Under the pieces are notes generated by a model. It saw nothing but the letters and a program-made list of their open reading frames with translations. It had not been told where the DNA came from and ran no database searches. A DNA stretch of 64,000 nt, from contig RSEE01000085.1 of the NCBI GenBank assembly GCA_003971905.1, positions 62,001-126,000 on the forward strand. The letters are read 5' to 3'. Shown here piece after piece: positions 22,314 to 32,460 of the stretch. The stretch's first letter is position 1, and the number at the start of each line of letters is the position of its first letter. This DNA is from Moniliella sp. 'wahieum'. Taxonomy: Eukaryota; Basidiomycota; Moniliellomycetes; Moniliellales; Moniliellaceae. The position numbers and the translations under genes were made by a program.

Positions 22314-22929
22314 ATGGCGGACGCCACCCCCTCCTCTTCCACCGCTCCTGCTTCTGTCCCCGATGGCCCCCCAAAGGTCACCGCTGCCGAGCTCGCGACT
22401 CACAGCAAGGCGTCCGATTGTTGGATGGCGATTGAGGGCAAGGTGTACAATGTGACCGACTTCATCGATGAGCATCCCGGAGGCGACGAGGTGTTGCTTG
22501 CCGAGGCGGGCAAAGATGCTACGGAGGCATTTGATGATGTGGGCCACTCGGACGATGCGCGTGCTCTGCTGGTGCCGATGCTCGTGGGCCAGTTGGAAGG
22601 TTCGGCGGTACGTGCTCTGCCCTGCCTACTCTTTTGTTTGTTTTTTCTTGGCTACTGGCCCGAGCTAACTCTGTCCTCCCAGGCCAGCGGCGAGATCCCT
22701 CGTGGGCAGAAAGTCAGCCAGGAACGTATGACTCAAACGTAAGTTGCGTTGCGCATGTGCACTTAACTTGACTCTTTTTGAGGCGCAGGCCAAGCGCCCC
22801 TCTGACTCGCTGCTGTCATGACACTGACCCTCTTTTTTTGCTGGACCCAGGCCAATTCTCATGTTCATTCCCATTGGAGTGTTGCTGGCGTACTACGCCT
22901 ACCAATACTACAACGAGCAGTTCAAGTGA
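22314..22929 (+). CDS. CYB5: Cytochrome b5, tail-anchored
   Basis: Seen: three exons (22314-22607, 22683-22738, 22851-22929) with GTACGT and GTAAGT donors and CAG acceptors read without any frame change. The protein starts MADATPSSSTAPASVPDGPP. The heme domain follows, with VTAAELATHSKASDCWMAIE, DFIDEHPGGDEVLL (first axial His in HPGG) and DVGHSDDARALL (second axial His). A charged linker and a C-terminal hydrophobic anchor (PILMFIPIGVLLAYYAYQYY) end in NEQFK. Family knowledge: microsomal cytochrome b5 passes electrons from NADH-b5 or P450 reductase to desaturases, sterol enzymes and P450s at the ER. The length of about 140 residues fits. This is one of the clean genes of the window. Confidence 0.95.
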
Positions 22930-24468
22930 TCTTCGCTATTTTGCTTCGCTCTGCTCCCTTCAAGCTTCGCTGTGCCGAGAACAAGAAACACATGCATTTG
23001 ATACATCTCGCCCCACAAAATCTAGCCCTTTCTTCACCAGAGCTTCACCCCTGTTTAAGTTTTTTTTAGCTCGTATACACCGAACAGCATGGCAGACCCG
23101 ATCTCCCTACGAGGTATCACACAACCGTTGGCCCAGTTAATTAGGAGGAATCCTACTACACACCAGTGCCTAAGGGGGTGGATATGTTTCTTATCGCGCC
23201 CGCTTTAGCATTTTGCCGGTGTGTAAGGGATGGTGCCCTGCTAGGCTTTAGGGGCCGTAGGCCGTAGGAGCGACCCGCGTGACAGGGCACAGGGGTGGTA
23301 TCGAGTATCGCAGACAAGTCCGTTGCGAGATGAGCGGATTCGTCGACCACTGACCATCGATCCCTTTTTTCCCTTCTCAGATCTCACGAGCTCACCGTTG
23401 GTACATGCACCACCACTAGTCACTGCAACCCATGAACTCGGACAGACTGCAGGGACAGTAACATGTAACTTGACAAGGTCGGACTTCTCGCTCAAAGATG
23501 CGAGGTATTCCTGCCGGATGGGGGCCAAAAGCGGGGTGCCTGTTTGAACTGTTTTGTCGAAAACACTGCCCAAAGACGGGTCATGTTGTTATGTTTTCTC
23601 TAGCATGGCCGACTGGAGATACGCTTTGTGCTGGGACGATTGCAATTATGACCGGCCATCTCGCTTGTCAGACTGTTGGAGCAGCACATCGAGCATCTTT
23701 TTGTGGCAGTCCATATAATGAACATGGCGGCCAAGGAATGATGCGAAGATAGACATAGAGGTGTTGGAGGCAAAGCGGTTGTGCCATCTCCCCGTTGGTT
23801 GAAAAAAGGGGGTACATTCTGCCCTCAAGTATTAATCATGTAGCAGTGCCCACTGCGACCAAGACAGGGGGGAGGGTCATCGTCTCGTGTGCGTAGTAGT
23901 ATGTGTACAGCGGGGATCTGGAAGGCGCACCAAAACCGTCAAACTCAGGAGCCACGTTGACCACCCCAGAAATATGGTAGTCAGAGATGGTTCGCGATGG
24001 TTGCCAAGGTGCCTAGTTTGTAGCGGCTTTTTACCGGTGGTTGGCAGGGAGCAAATGTCCCTTGGCACCGGCCTACTCCCCCCACCTCCCATCAGATTGT
24101 TTCCGTCATTCCTCTCTTGCGTCTTTTGGTACTCGATTCTGATCTCTCGCCTCCCCTTCATATCGTTCATGCTTTAGGGCGCCAAAACTCGAGTGTGCTT
24201 GCGTCCTGGTTTCGCATCAACTGCTGAGTCTTCTGATCCCAGCAAGTCACCCTATCCCAAGAAGTCCCCCCATCTCTCTTGATCCTAGCTTGAACATGGT
24301 ACCTGAATAATGGCGCCTGTGTCTACCACGGGGGAGTGGCTGAACCGGTGGAAGTGCCTGAGTATATGCTTGACAGAAGCAGACAAGGGGAATGGTATGG
24401 GTACAGCAACGCGTGAAGAGGGGGGTGGAGGCACAAAGGCAGTCGATTGTATGTCGAGATTGAGCAGG
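22930..24468. other. Intergenic, AT-richer region without a supported gene
   Basis: It holds polyadenylation-like TTTTTT and CACAAAATC stretches after CYB5. Several open frames below 110 codons overlap each other in different frames and show no motif. I see no RNA gene. Confidence 0.4.
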
Positions 24469-25382
24469 TTATGCAGCGGCCACTTGGGGCGTCGATTTGG
24501 TCAACACCTTGTCAGGGAGGATCTCCATTTCGGTCCATTTGACAATCAGATCGCACACGCCCGGATAGCCATCGCCAGCCACCGTGTTGGCCTGCGACGC
24601 ATTGCCAGTCGACTGGCCTGAGGTGCGGAACTCTTCAAAGTCAAACAGATCAAACTCGCTGCCGAAAGCAATGAAATGGGCAAAGAGACTGTTAAAGTGA
24701 CCCTCACAGCAAAGGTGGAGCAACCAGGGGAATTGGGCATGGTAAATGTGGGCAAAGACACGCAGGAGCTGCTTGTAAATGTGCTTGGCGGTGATCATAA
24801 TGTCGGAGGAAAGTCGCGCGCTGGATCAACAGGGTTAGTAGCCTCGAACCGAGCGTGACCAGAAAAAGAGACGCACCGGCCTTAGTAGGGAAAGTAGCCT
24901 CATCCAAGCAAGCCGCCGACCCATGTCATGACATAGTCAATGTACTGTGGTGCCGGCAGCTTGACTTGCTTGCGGTTCTGGTCGACCCAGGTGTAGTCCA
25001 GGCCAACACCGGCACTCATGGTGGGGTTGTTTCGGACAGTGCAGAACTCGGTGATGACACCATAGAACTGGTTGAGGTTGTTGAAGAAATCAAAGACTAA
25101 AAGGGAAGCGAGAGAGTTAGGATGGCCCGGGGAGGGGGGGGAGGCGATGACAACATACGGTTGACCGCGACCCACTCGCGCTGGTCGACATATTTGGGAA
25201 GCACGACGATGGTCTTGTATGAGCCCTTGATGGGAGGAGCGGACAAAGGGGTTGCAGAGGTACAACGGGTTTGCCCGCTGGCTGGCCCACCACGCCCGCA
25301 GTCGCATGTCGGTACTGGGCACGGAAAAGTCGTCAGCGCCCGGGCGCGTGGACGCGTCCTTGGGACGGACAGACCGGCCCAT
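24469..25382 (-). CDS. MOB2: Mob2-type NDR kinase activator
   Basis: Seen: NPLYLCNPFV is followed, after one frame change, by KGSYKTIVVLPKYVDQREWV and AVN. Intron 25097-25158 joins to LFDFFNNLNQFYGVITEFCT. Then come NNPTMSAGVGLDYTWVDQNR, LPAPQYIDYVMTWVGGLL and EATFPTKA. Intron 24821-24876 leads to RDFPPT, ITAKHIYKQLLRVFAHIYHA and CCEGHFNSLFAHFIAFGSEF. Family knowledge: the LPKYVD, NLNQFYG and PTMxAG segments match Mob2 rather than Mob1. Mob2 binds and activates Cbk1/Orb6 NDR kinase (RAM/MOR pathway, polarity and daughter-cell separation). Oddities: a missing A at 24799-24800 and an extra base at GLL|DEA break the frame. The start is uncertain; MGRSVRPK at 25382 is the nearest Met and the real N-terminus may be farther upstream. 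Confidence 0.85.
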
Positions 25383-26741
25383 CGACTTGAAGAAAGCTCA
25401 TGGAGGGAGGGAAGGAGGACGCGGTAGTGGGGGTGGTGGCGGTGGCGGTGGTGGTGGTGGCCGCCGAGCCCATCAGCCCGAGGCCCGGCCCTGGGGCTGG
25501 CGGCGCTCCACGCACACCCATGCGCGCGCCGCACCAGAGCAGTGACAGCGAGTGGGCCGGCGAGCGTGTCTGGCTGGGTGGCGCTAGTGTCCTGACGTAA
25601 GCGCATGACCTGCCCCTGCATCCGCTATCAGCCATCCCACCACCCATCACCGGTCATATATCTTACCTTGCATTCTGAGAACAAATGCCACCAAATACTC
25701 CTTCCCCCCTCGAATTGGTCCCTGGCAGTGTCAGGTCCACCCGGCCTATTCTGGATGGGAGTGGATGCCAGGTGTCCTGCAGGCTGAGATGGGACTGACC
25801 TCCCCCAAAGTGTGTTTTTCCTCCATATGGGGCTTCCGCAAGTAGAAGATGTCAAGTGCCAAGATGGTGGCCAGTCGGACCGCCACCTTGACCATCTGCA
25901 TCATTGACCCCGAGCAGGTGCAAAAGTATACGTGGGTGAAGGGTAACTAGTGGTACGGGAACGGTTGAGTTGGCATGCTCTATAAGAAGGGGTGTATCCT
26001 CTTATTCTTTGTCTGTCGGAGCCTTTGGTGGCTAGGATTGACAAAGTGTTAGTGGGGACAATGGGGCACAGCACGGCCAATTACGGGTCTTGTCAACCAC
26101 AACTCGATGGTTTCGGTTCGAGGGGCAACATTGGGGTCATCCTAGTCACGAACCAGTCTGATGCCCTCATGTGTCCCTGTCGCGCACTTGCCGTTTGGAC
26201 CGTAAGGGTTTTGAGTTTGGTCTGCCCGACCAGGAAGAGGGACCACCTATTCGAGGCATCCATGCCTGCCGCACGTCCGTAGAAAGTGCTACCAGCTGAT
26301 GCTCGCCAGTCACCGCCCCAACGCAACCAGTGCGGAAGATCGGAGGTCAGAGAACCTGATATGCTTGCCAATCGCGCACGCGGCATGGTTGCTTCCAAAT
26401 GGGACCCTTTGCGAAGCGGACCAAAAGGGGGAACGTCAAAGTTCCCAATCCTCTTCTTCTCAGATTCACAATTCAACTAAACTCCAAGTTACGCTGTCAT
26501 GTCGGATCCCGTTCTTCCTGTTCTTGAGCAATGTCATCTGCCAGCACATGGGCCACTGGAATAGGCACTTGGTAAGGTGCGAAAAAAGCCGGTCAACTCG
26601 ACACAGGACAGATGTCTCCAACCAATGGAATGGGCAAAGCAATAGGATACATGAAGACCTCCCCCTCCGTTCCCCACCCACAGAAAGGAAAGGGAAAGCA
26701 AGATAATGGGTAGCATTAGGGGGCGTTTGAAACGAGTGCAG
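25383..26741. other. Region upstream of Mob2 / downstream of LSM1
   Basis: GGTGGCGGTGG triplet repeats at 25,430-25,462 would encode His/Pro-rich residues on the minus strand and may belong to the Mob2 N-terminus. The rest (25,620-26,741) has no supported gene. Confidence 0.4.
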
Positions 26742-27371
26742 CTAGTACAGGTCGCCTTCGTCGCCGTGTTCGACAAAGGCGTGTGTCCGCTTGAGCACCG
26801 CAGCATCGGCGGCATGGCGGGCGTGTCGCGCCTCGGCCTCGGCGCGCCGCATCTTGTCCAAATCCTTGTGGGAAAACTGGCCGGGCGGGAAGGGAGCAGC
26901 GATCTGAGGAGGCACTTCGTCTTCCCGTTCCAGATCCACCTCGCCCAGCACCACGACGTTTTCTCCCCGTACCAGGTAGACACCCAACGGAATCTCCCCA
27001 TATTGCTGGCCCACATAGACACGTTCCACAGTGTCCTGAAGGATCAGGTTGGCTGTGGGATCCAGACATGATCAGAAGGACAGAGAGAGAGAGACCGAAT
27101 GACAGCCAGGTAGACAAACGGGGGGGAGGACGAACGTACCGAATTGGTCGTATGATCGCAAGACACCGACGTACTTGCGGCCATCGCGGAGGACGGCAAT
27201 GACCTTCTTGTCCACAATCTCAGAGAGCGCGCCCGAGGTAGTGAAGGCGATGTTGGCCGCAAGTGCGCCGGCTGCATCGACAGCAGCATCCATGGCAGCG
27301 GGTGTGAGAGCGGGGCCGGGAGCGGGAGCGGCTGCTGGTCTGGGGACCGCGCAGACCAGACCAGACGCCAT
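26742..27371 (-). CDS. LSM1: Lsm1, Sm-like mRNA decay factor
   Basis: Seen: two exons (27140-27371, 26742-27052; intron 27053-27139, GTACGT...CACAG) read cleanly. Exon 1 has TTSGALSEIVDKKVIAVLRD and GRKYVGVLRSYDQF (Sm1 motif). Exon 2 has ANLILQDTVERVYVGQQYGE, IPLGVYLVRGENVVVLGEVD (Sm2) and a charged C-terminal helix (KDLDKMRRAEAEARHARHAA). Family knowledge: the SYDQFANLIL, VERIY and RGENVVLLGE blocks are diagnostic for Lsm1, the distinguishing subunit of the cytoplasmic Lsm1-7/Pat1 ring that promotes decapping of deadenylated mRNA. Start: ATG 27371 (MASGLVC) or, equally possible, ATG 27293 (MDAAVDAAG), which gives the more usual length. It is divergent from the SPP1-like gene. Confidence 0.9.
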
Positions 27372-27600
27372 CCCCCCGGCCGGGCGGGCTGCGACGAAGC
27401 GGCCGGGACGACTGCTCCTTGCGCAAAATCCAACGCAAAAATGCGAGGAAACCCGCTGAACATTGCAAGAGGCGCGTCTATTTTCGCGTATTTTCGCGTG
27501 GTTTACCCGTGGCGCTGGGCCGGCTGGGCCGAGGCGGGGGGGCGGACTGGGGCGCACGCGATGGACGCCGCCACCATCTGCTTCGACGCCACGCCGCGAT
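27372..27600. promoter_or_regulatory. Shared divergent promoter, LSM1 and SPP1-like
   Basis: About 230 bp (up to 307 bp with the inner LSM1 start) separate two divergent start codons. It is GC-rich, with a TTTTCGCGTATTTTCGCG repeat at 27,480-27,497. No TATA box is seen. Confidence 0.45.
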
Positions 27601-29371
27601 GGCCCGCAAGCGCAAAGCGACCGCCGTGTCCAGCACGGAAGCTGGCTCTGGCTCTGGATCGGCTGCAGCGGCGACGGCGCCTGCTCCTCGTACGTCGGCC
27701 ACCCCCACGCCGGCCGACGACACTCGCGCGCGCAGCCGCAGTGCCGGTCCAGGCGCCGCTGCCAAAGCCAGCAAAAAGCGCGCGCTCCACCCCGCCCCAA
27801 GCCGTGCCGGCTCCGAAGCCAGCTCCGATGTTTTACAGCGCGCAGACAAGGAGCAGAGCGTAGACGCCCTCCTGCCGAAGATGCAGAGGTAGAGGAGCTG
27901 ATGGACGAGGAACTGTATTGTATCTGCCAAACCCTCTACGACGGCGATCGGGTCATGTTGGCGTGCGACGTGTGCGACCAATGGTACCACACTTCCTGCA
28001 TGAAGATCAAGGACGACGATGCGGCGCTGGTGGAGCGGTTTGTGTGTAGCCAGTGCCGGCCCAAGACGAAACTGCAGACGACATGGAAGACCAAGTGCAA
28101 GCGAGCGACGTGCAAATCGGCTGCCCTCTTGCCCCTCTCCAAGTTCTGCTCCGAAGCATGCGGTGTGGCCCACATGCACACGCTCATCACCCGAGCCGTA
28201 GGCTCTCGCAAGACCAAGGCCGCCATGGAGGCGGTGGATAAAATGTATGGCCCTGTCGTAGCAGCGGCTCGGCCCGCGCGGGCGTACCCCAGTGGGTCGA
28301 CAACATCCCGAGCGCGGCCCCCGCTGCCGGCACGGCTGGGCCGCCTGGCTTCCCCCCGGTCTACCTGCCACCGGTGTGGATGTGACGTCTCCTGAAGGCT
28401 TGACGTCTCTTTGGAACCAACGGTTTTCAGTAGGGGGCGTATGTGTCAAAGAAGGAAGGGTCTTCCCACTTCCTGCTCAGACCGGCTCCCGCCCCTGCTC
28501 TGGACCTGGTCACGTTTGCTGCCTGCCACGGTCAGCTGATGGATGAGGAAGTGGAAGGAGACATGAGACGGTTGAGCAAGATTTCCCACAAATCCGGCCA
28601 GTTGGAAGAGGAAGTGGTGCTGACGCGGTCGCATTGGACGAGACCCTGCTCCACTTGACTGTGCTCAAGCAACAAGAGGAAGTGGCTCAAGCCCGGAAGA
28701 ATTTGACTTTGCATGCCATTTCTCGGATTCCGAACCTGCCACGAGGTGAGCCTTCTGTCGAGCCCCGCAGGAAGAAGGGAGGACGAAACACCGCCGAGAG
28801 TATGCGAGGTGTGGGTATGATGAGCGCTGGCTTGGCCAGATGAGAGGCTGGCCCGATCTCAAGGTTTCCCCGCTGGATCTCGTCTAGTTCGGGCGACGAA
28901 AGCCGATGCATCCGCCTCTCTCCCTGAGACCGAGCCTGCCCAGCCAGACTTGGCCGACATTGAGTTGGTGGAGGAATGGGCACCAATCGATCTCGCTTGG
29001 GACGAGATGACGAAGGAGGATGGAACGTATGGCGACGATGCTTCGCGCCCTACGAAAGTGTGTGCGCCGCTTCACGCAGATGTAAGCTACACGCCGGATG
29101 GCAAGAACTCTATCGACTTTCTTCCCAAAACCGCCAACAGGCGTTGGTACGTCTCATTCATGTTGGCGTCTTTTTTATTTTTTGAGTGCTCACACTTTTG
29201 TATGCTGCCAGAAAACCAAGCTCACATCGTTGGAGGAACAGGCAAACACTACTCGTCTGCGGCTCGACCAACTGGAAAAAACAACTGTCGGCAGCCGAAG
29301 CCATGGCGTCGGAGCAATTGGCGCGGACGCTTGCCCAAAAACGAGATCGATTCTGGCGGGCGGGGGCGTAA
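27601..29371 (+). CDS. SPP1: Spp1/CFP1-like PHD-finger COMPASS subunit (frameshifted)
   Basis: Seen: the start MARKRKATAVSSTEAG is basic and low-complexity. An acidic stretch (EDAEVEELMDEE) leads into a PHD finger (LYCICQTLYDGDRVMLACDV, CDQWYHTSCMKI, ERFVCSQC). A second Cys-rich segment reads WKTKCKRATCKSAALL and SKFCSEACGVAHM. Near 29,080 is RRCKLHAGWQELYRL; a final intron (about 29,145-29,213) leads to the coiled coil KTKLTSLEEQANTTRLRLDQ and a stop at 29371. Family knowledge: PHD plus WKTKC-x-x-x-x-C...FCS-x-x-CGV and CxxHxGW are the signature of Spp1/CFP1, which binds H3K4me3 and belongs to the Set1 (COMPASS) methyltransferase complex. Oddities: at least five frame changes; two fit a C run one short (27867-27869) and an A run one long (29276-29281). 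Confidence 0.75.
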
Positions 29372-30420
29372 CGGTGGCCGATACGGACGCGCCGGCTTGA
29401 TGACGATGGGCGCAAGAAGCAAAGCATGGTCCTCCTTTCTGGTAAGCGTGCGGCCATGTGGCCTTGAGCCTACCCTCGTGCTGAGCCCAATCTTCATCTA
29501 TCAGATGCAGCAAAACCGTATCACCGGTCCCCCACCGGCCCCCCCCCTCGCTTCCACGTCCTGGCTCATATCTGCGGTCTGTGTGTTGGCTGCGTAGCAT
29601 CTATGCATACGTGCACCATCATATATCACTACCACCTGGTTGGCCCGGTGAGATGCCAAACAGTGCAAACCGCTGCCCCCGAGATCGCTTTACCACTCCC
29701 ACCTATCTTCGTCTCGGCCTTGGATCCGAGTCTCCAAGTCCCAGAGCCTGACTCACTCCCAGCACACCATACTGCAATGACACCCACCCCCGCTGGTACT
29801 CTGGTGGCGTGCCAAGCTGGGATATATAGCTAGACGCTATAGGCGGTGGGGGGGACTGCCAGAACGCCTGGATCCAATTTTCGAATATCCGTGACGACGC
29901 ACATGATTGCCTGTCCGTTGCAGTCTCTGCGTTTCTCACAATGCACACGTACTGCTCCATCCCTCCCACGACACCACCACCGCCATCCTGCTCTAGCCTT
30001 ACAAGCAGGGCTATTTTGGCGGGAAAGTCATACCTGCCAATACGCCAGCCGACCAAGCCAAGTAGAATCGACAAGCATACATAGCATTAAGCAAAGCAGA
30101 GCAAAGCCAGAGTCGCCGTGTCAATGGCGCACCAGCAAATAAAAATAGACGCGCACCAGCCAACCAACCCAGGTCCTCCTTTGCCCACATCCACCCGCGC
30201 GTCGGCAAAGTGAATACGGGAGAGCGCGATGAGAGCTGGGGGTGGGCAGATAACAAATAAACAAAAAAAAAAAGAACGCGAAGAACCAACCATCCATCCT
30301 CTACATCCGCCCACGCTCATCCCAAGCACTGGCCAGGCACACGAAGCGACCAGCGTGCCGGGCACACGGACCATCGTGCTCGAGCTCTTGTACGCTACCG
30401 AAGCAGTTGCGGCCAGCGAG
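29372..30420. other. Intergenic region, no supported gene
   Basis: Only short frames without motifs occur. An A-rich run at 30,260-30,272 and the surrounding sequence may be the 3' UTR of the minus-strand gene that follows. Confidence 0.4.
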
Positions 30421-31036
30421 TTAGACTGGGCCGGGAAGGCGGAAGACAGCAAGGCGACAAGAATCGACCGAGGCCGACGAAGCGGCCGACGTAGGCACGG
30501 CATTGTTTACGCTGCTCGGAACGGTGTAGGCGGGTGTGGTGCCAAACGAGCCGGGTTACCACCACCCGAGCCGAGTGCGCTACTGGAGTTGGCCTGCGAG
30601 TTGGCCGGGCCAAAAAAGAAGGCGCGGGAGCACAAAGCTCGACGTGGAGGCCGGGCCAGAAAAGCTGGAATGGGTGAGGGCTGGGTAGGGACAGCGGGGG
30701 CAGGGCACAAAAGGACGCAGTCAGGTCGCGAGTGGGAAGCGAGTCACGGGCGGAGGACGTATGTCACTGAGGAAACATGGTCAAAGGCAGGACTGGAGGT
30801 GGTGGGGCTGGAAGACGCGCTTGGCTGCGCAAAGGGAGCCTGGAGCATGGATGAGTGGATGGGGCAGAACGGGTGTACGCAAAGACAGAGGGGCCACACG
30901 TACCGCTCCTGACGTTTGGCGCTTGGCGGGCAGGCGGGGGCGGGGGGAACGCCGGCGGCAGCGTGGCCACCACCAGCGAGGGCAAGCAGGCGAGGCCGAT
31001 GGCGAGCAGCACGCGCAGCACGTGCACGAGCGGCAT
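30421..31036 (-). CDS. Possible secreted Ser-rich wall protein (frameshifted)
   Basis: Seen: the start at 31036 gives a clear signal peptide (MPLVHVLRVLLAIGLACLPS, then LVVATLPPAF) followed by a Pro stretch. After a putative intron, the minus strand reads Ser/Gly/Ala-rich segments in changing frames: SGPASTSSFVLPR, GPANSQANSSSALGSGGGNP, TPAYTVPSSVNNAVPTSAAS and, in another frame, SAFPAQSNSLAATASVAYKS. Inference: a secreted, O-mannosylated, perhaps GPI-anchored Ser-rich protein, as is common in fungal walls. The stop (30421) is provisional because the frame changes at least three times. No family is recognised. Confidence 0.35.
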
Positions 31037-31846
31037 CGGTCAGAGTGGGTGGAACACAAGGGATGGGGTGGCCGCCGCCAACCGGCTGCCCCAGCACGCA
31101 CTGCATTCTATTCACTTGCGATCGATTGGCTAGGCGGGGCAGATGCGGGCAGATCCCAGCAGGCCAGCGCACGGCCACAGGTGTCCCCAGCAGTAGGGTT
31201 GGTTGTGTCTGTTTGTTCCCACTTGCACTTTCCGTCAACCATCCATCATGCCTCGCCCACCTCAGGCCGGCCTCATCCACCATCGATCCCCTGACCTGTG
31301 GCTTCGGACCATCTGGACTGGTCCTGCTGTGCTGCTGAAGGAATGGCAAGGTGGAGTCCACTCCTCCTCGGCTGCGCGTCCCAGCAGACAGATTGGAGGA
31401 GGTATAGAGCGTAAGGCAGACACATAATCCAAAGAGCACCAGTGGTGCCTTCTCCCTGCCAGGCCTCGCCCGCTCCCGCTGCCGGCCATCCCGACTATTG
31501 AACTCAACAAATAGATATCTCGCCTGTCGCAGTCGCCCCCGTATGCAACAGAACTCTACATCGCACTTATTGGCGCTCTGCACCACGCACTGCCCACCAC
31601 CTCACGTGCTGGCCATGCATAGCGAAAGAAAAGGAAGACCCCGTAGGGAACAGTGCCCGCCCGCCCAGCACGAGGGTATGAGAGCCAAATCAGGAAGAGA
31701 GCGCCACATTGATGGAGGGTGTGGCTGCTGGAGACAAAAGGAGGCGCATCATGTCATCGTTGCGGTCGATGCTGCCAGGAGCAAAGACAATTCAAACAGC
31801 GACACAGTAAGGTGGTGTTGGGGAAAGGGGTGGGAGGAAGGAAGAG
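31037..31846. other. Intergenic region, no supported gene
   Basis: Long open frames on the minus strand (up to 280 codons) overlap the secreted-protein gene in other frames and have no motif. Confidence 0.4.
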
Positions 31847-32460
31847 TCAAAAGCCACCCCATGTTCCCCGGATTCGTCGGGCGAGTTGAATATCTCGTTG
31901 CATAATAGTAACTCTCTGTGGCCGGGAAGAGACAATGTCAGTGATCCAACAACGGGGAGAGAAGGAAGGGGGGAGGGGGACAAACTTTGGCATGGATGGC
32001 ACACAGGTTCCTAGTCGCAGCCAACGCGCACGAGCAAGCAGATGAGTGGTCAGCACAGCACACTTCGCAGCGTTGCATCCGGATCCAACGTTGCAGCACA
32101 ACGCGGCTTGGAAGAAACAACGTACGCGTCTTCAAAGAGGTGAGTAAGGTACGCCTCGGTTGCTTCCTGCAAAGCAAGAATGGCAGACGACTGCCACCTG
32201 AGTCCAATGTCGCGTGATCCTGAGCCCGGGTAGAGCGAGCTCACCAGCTCGTCTGCCACCTCGCGCACAACGCGGGCAAAGGGGAGTTTTGCAATGAGCA
32301 GGTCGGTGCTGCGCTGGTACTTTCGGATCTCACGCAAGGCGACCGTGCCGGGCTTGAACCGCCTTCGGGCGGCGTCGGACCCACGCGGGCGGCGGGGCGA
32401 CGCGCGGGCTGGTGGACCACGGCCTGGGACCGTCTTTTTGCCGCCAGTGTACGGGGGCAT
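31847..32460 (-). CDS. CSE4: CENP-A, centromeric histone H3 variant
   Basis: Seen: three exons (32126-32460, 31986-32010, 31847-31915) with introns 32011-32125 (GTACGT...TAG) and 31916-31985 (GTTTGT...CAG) give 142 residues without frame change. A short basic tail ([15 protein letters not shown]...) precedes the fold: [40 protein letters not shown], then [54 protein letters not shown] and a C-terminus [10 protein letters not shown]. Family knowledge: canonical H3 has DLRFQSSA with a short loop 1 and a conserved ARTKQ tail. A longer loop 1, RWQSSA and a divergent tail mark CENP-A/Cse4/Cnp1, which replaces H3 in centromeric nucleosomes and founds the kinetochore. Nothing indicates that this locus itself is a centromere. 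Confidence 0.93.

Noticed and set aside
24469..25382. Mob1 instead of Mob2
   Set aside because: The LPKYVD, NLNQFYGV and PTMSAG segments follow Mob2; Mob1-type CPVMSAG and its Cys/His zinc pattern are absent.
30744..31586. 280-codon minus-strand open frame
   Set aside because: It overlaps the signal-peptide ORF starting at 31036 in another frame and has no family motif.
31847..32460. Canonical histone H3
   Set aside because: Loop 1 is longer, RWQSSA replaces RFQSSA, and the N-terminal tail has no ARTKQ-type sequence.
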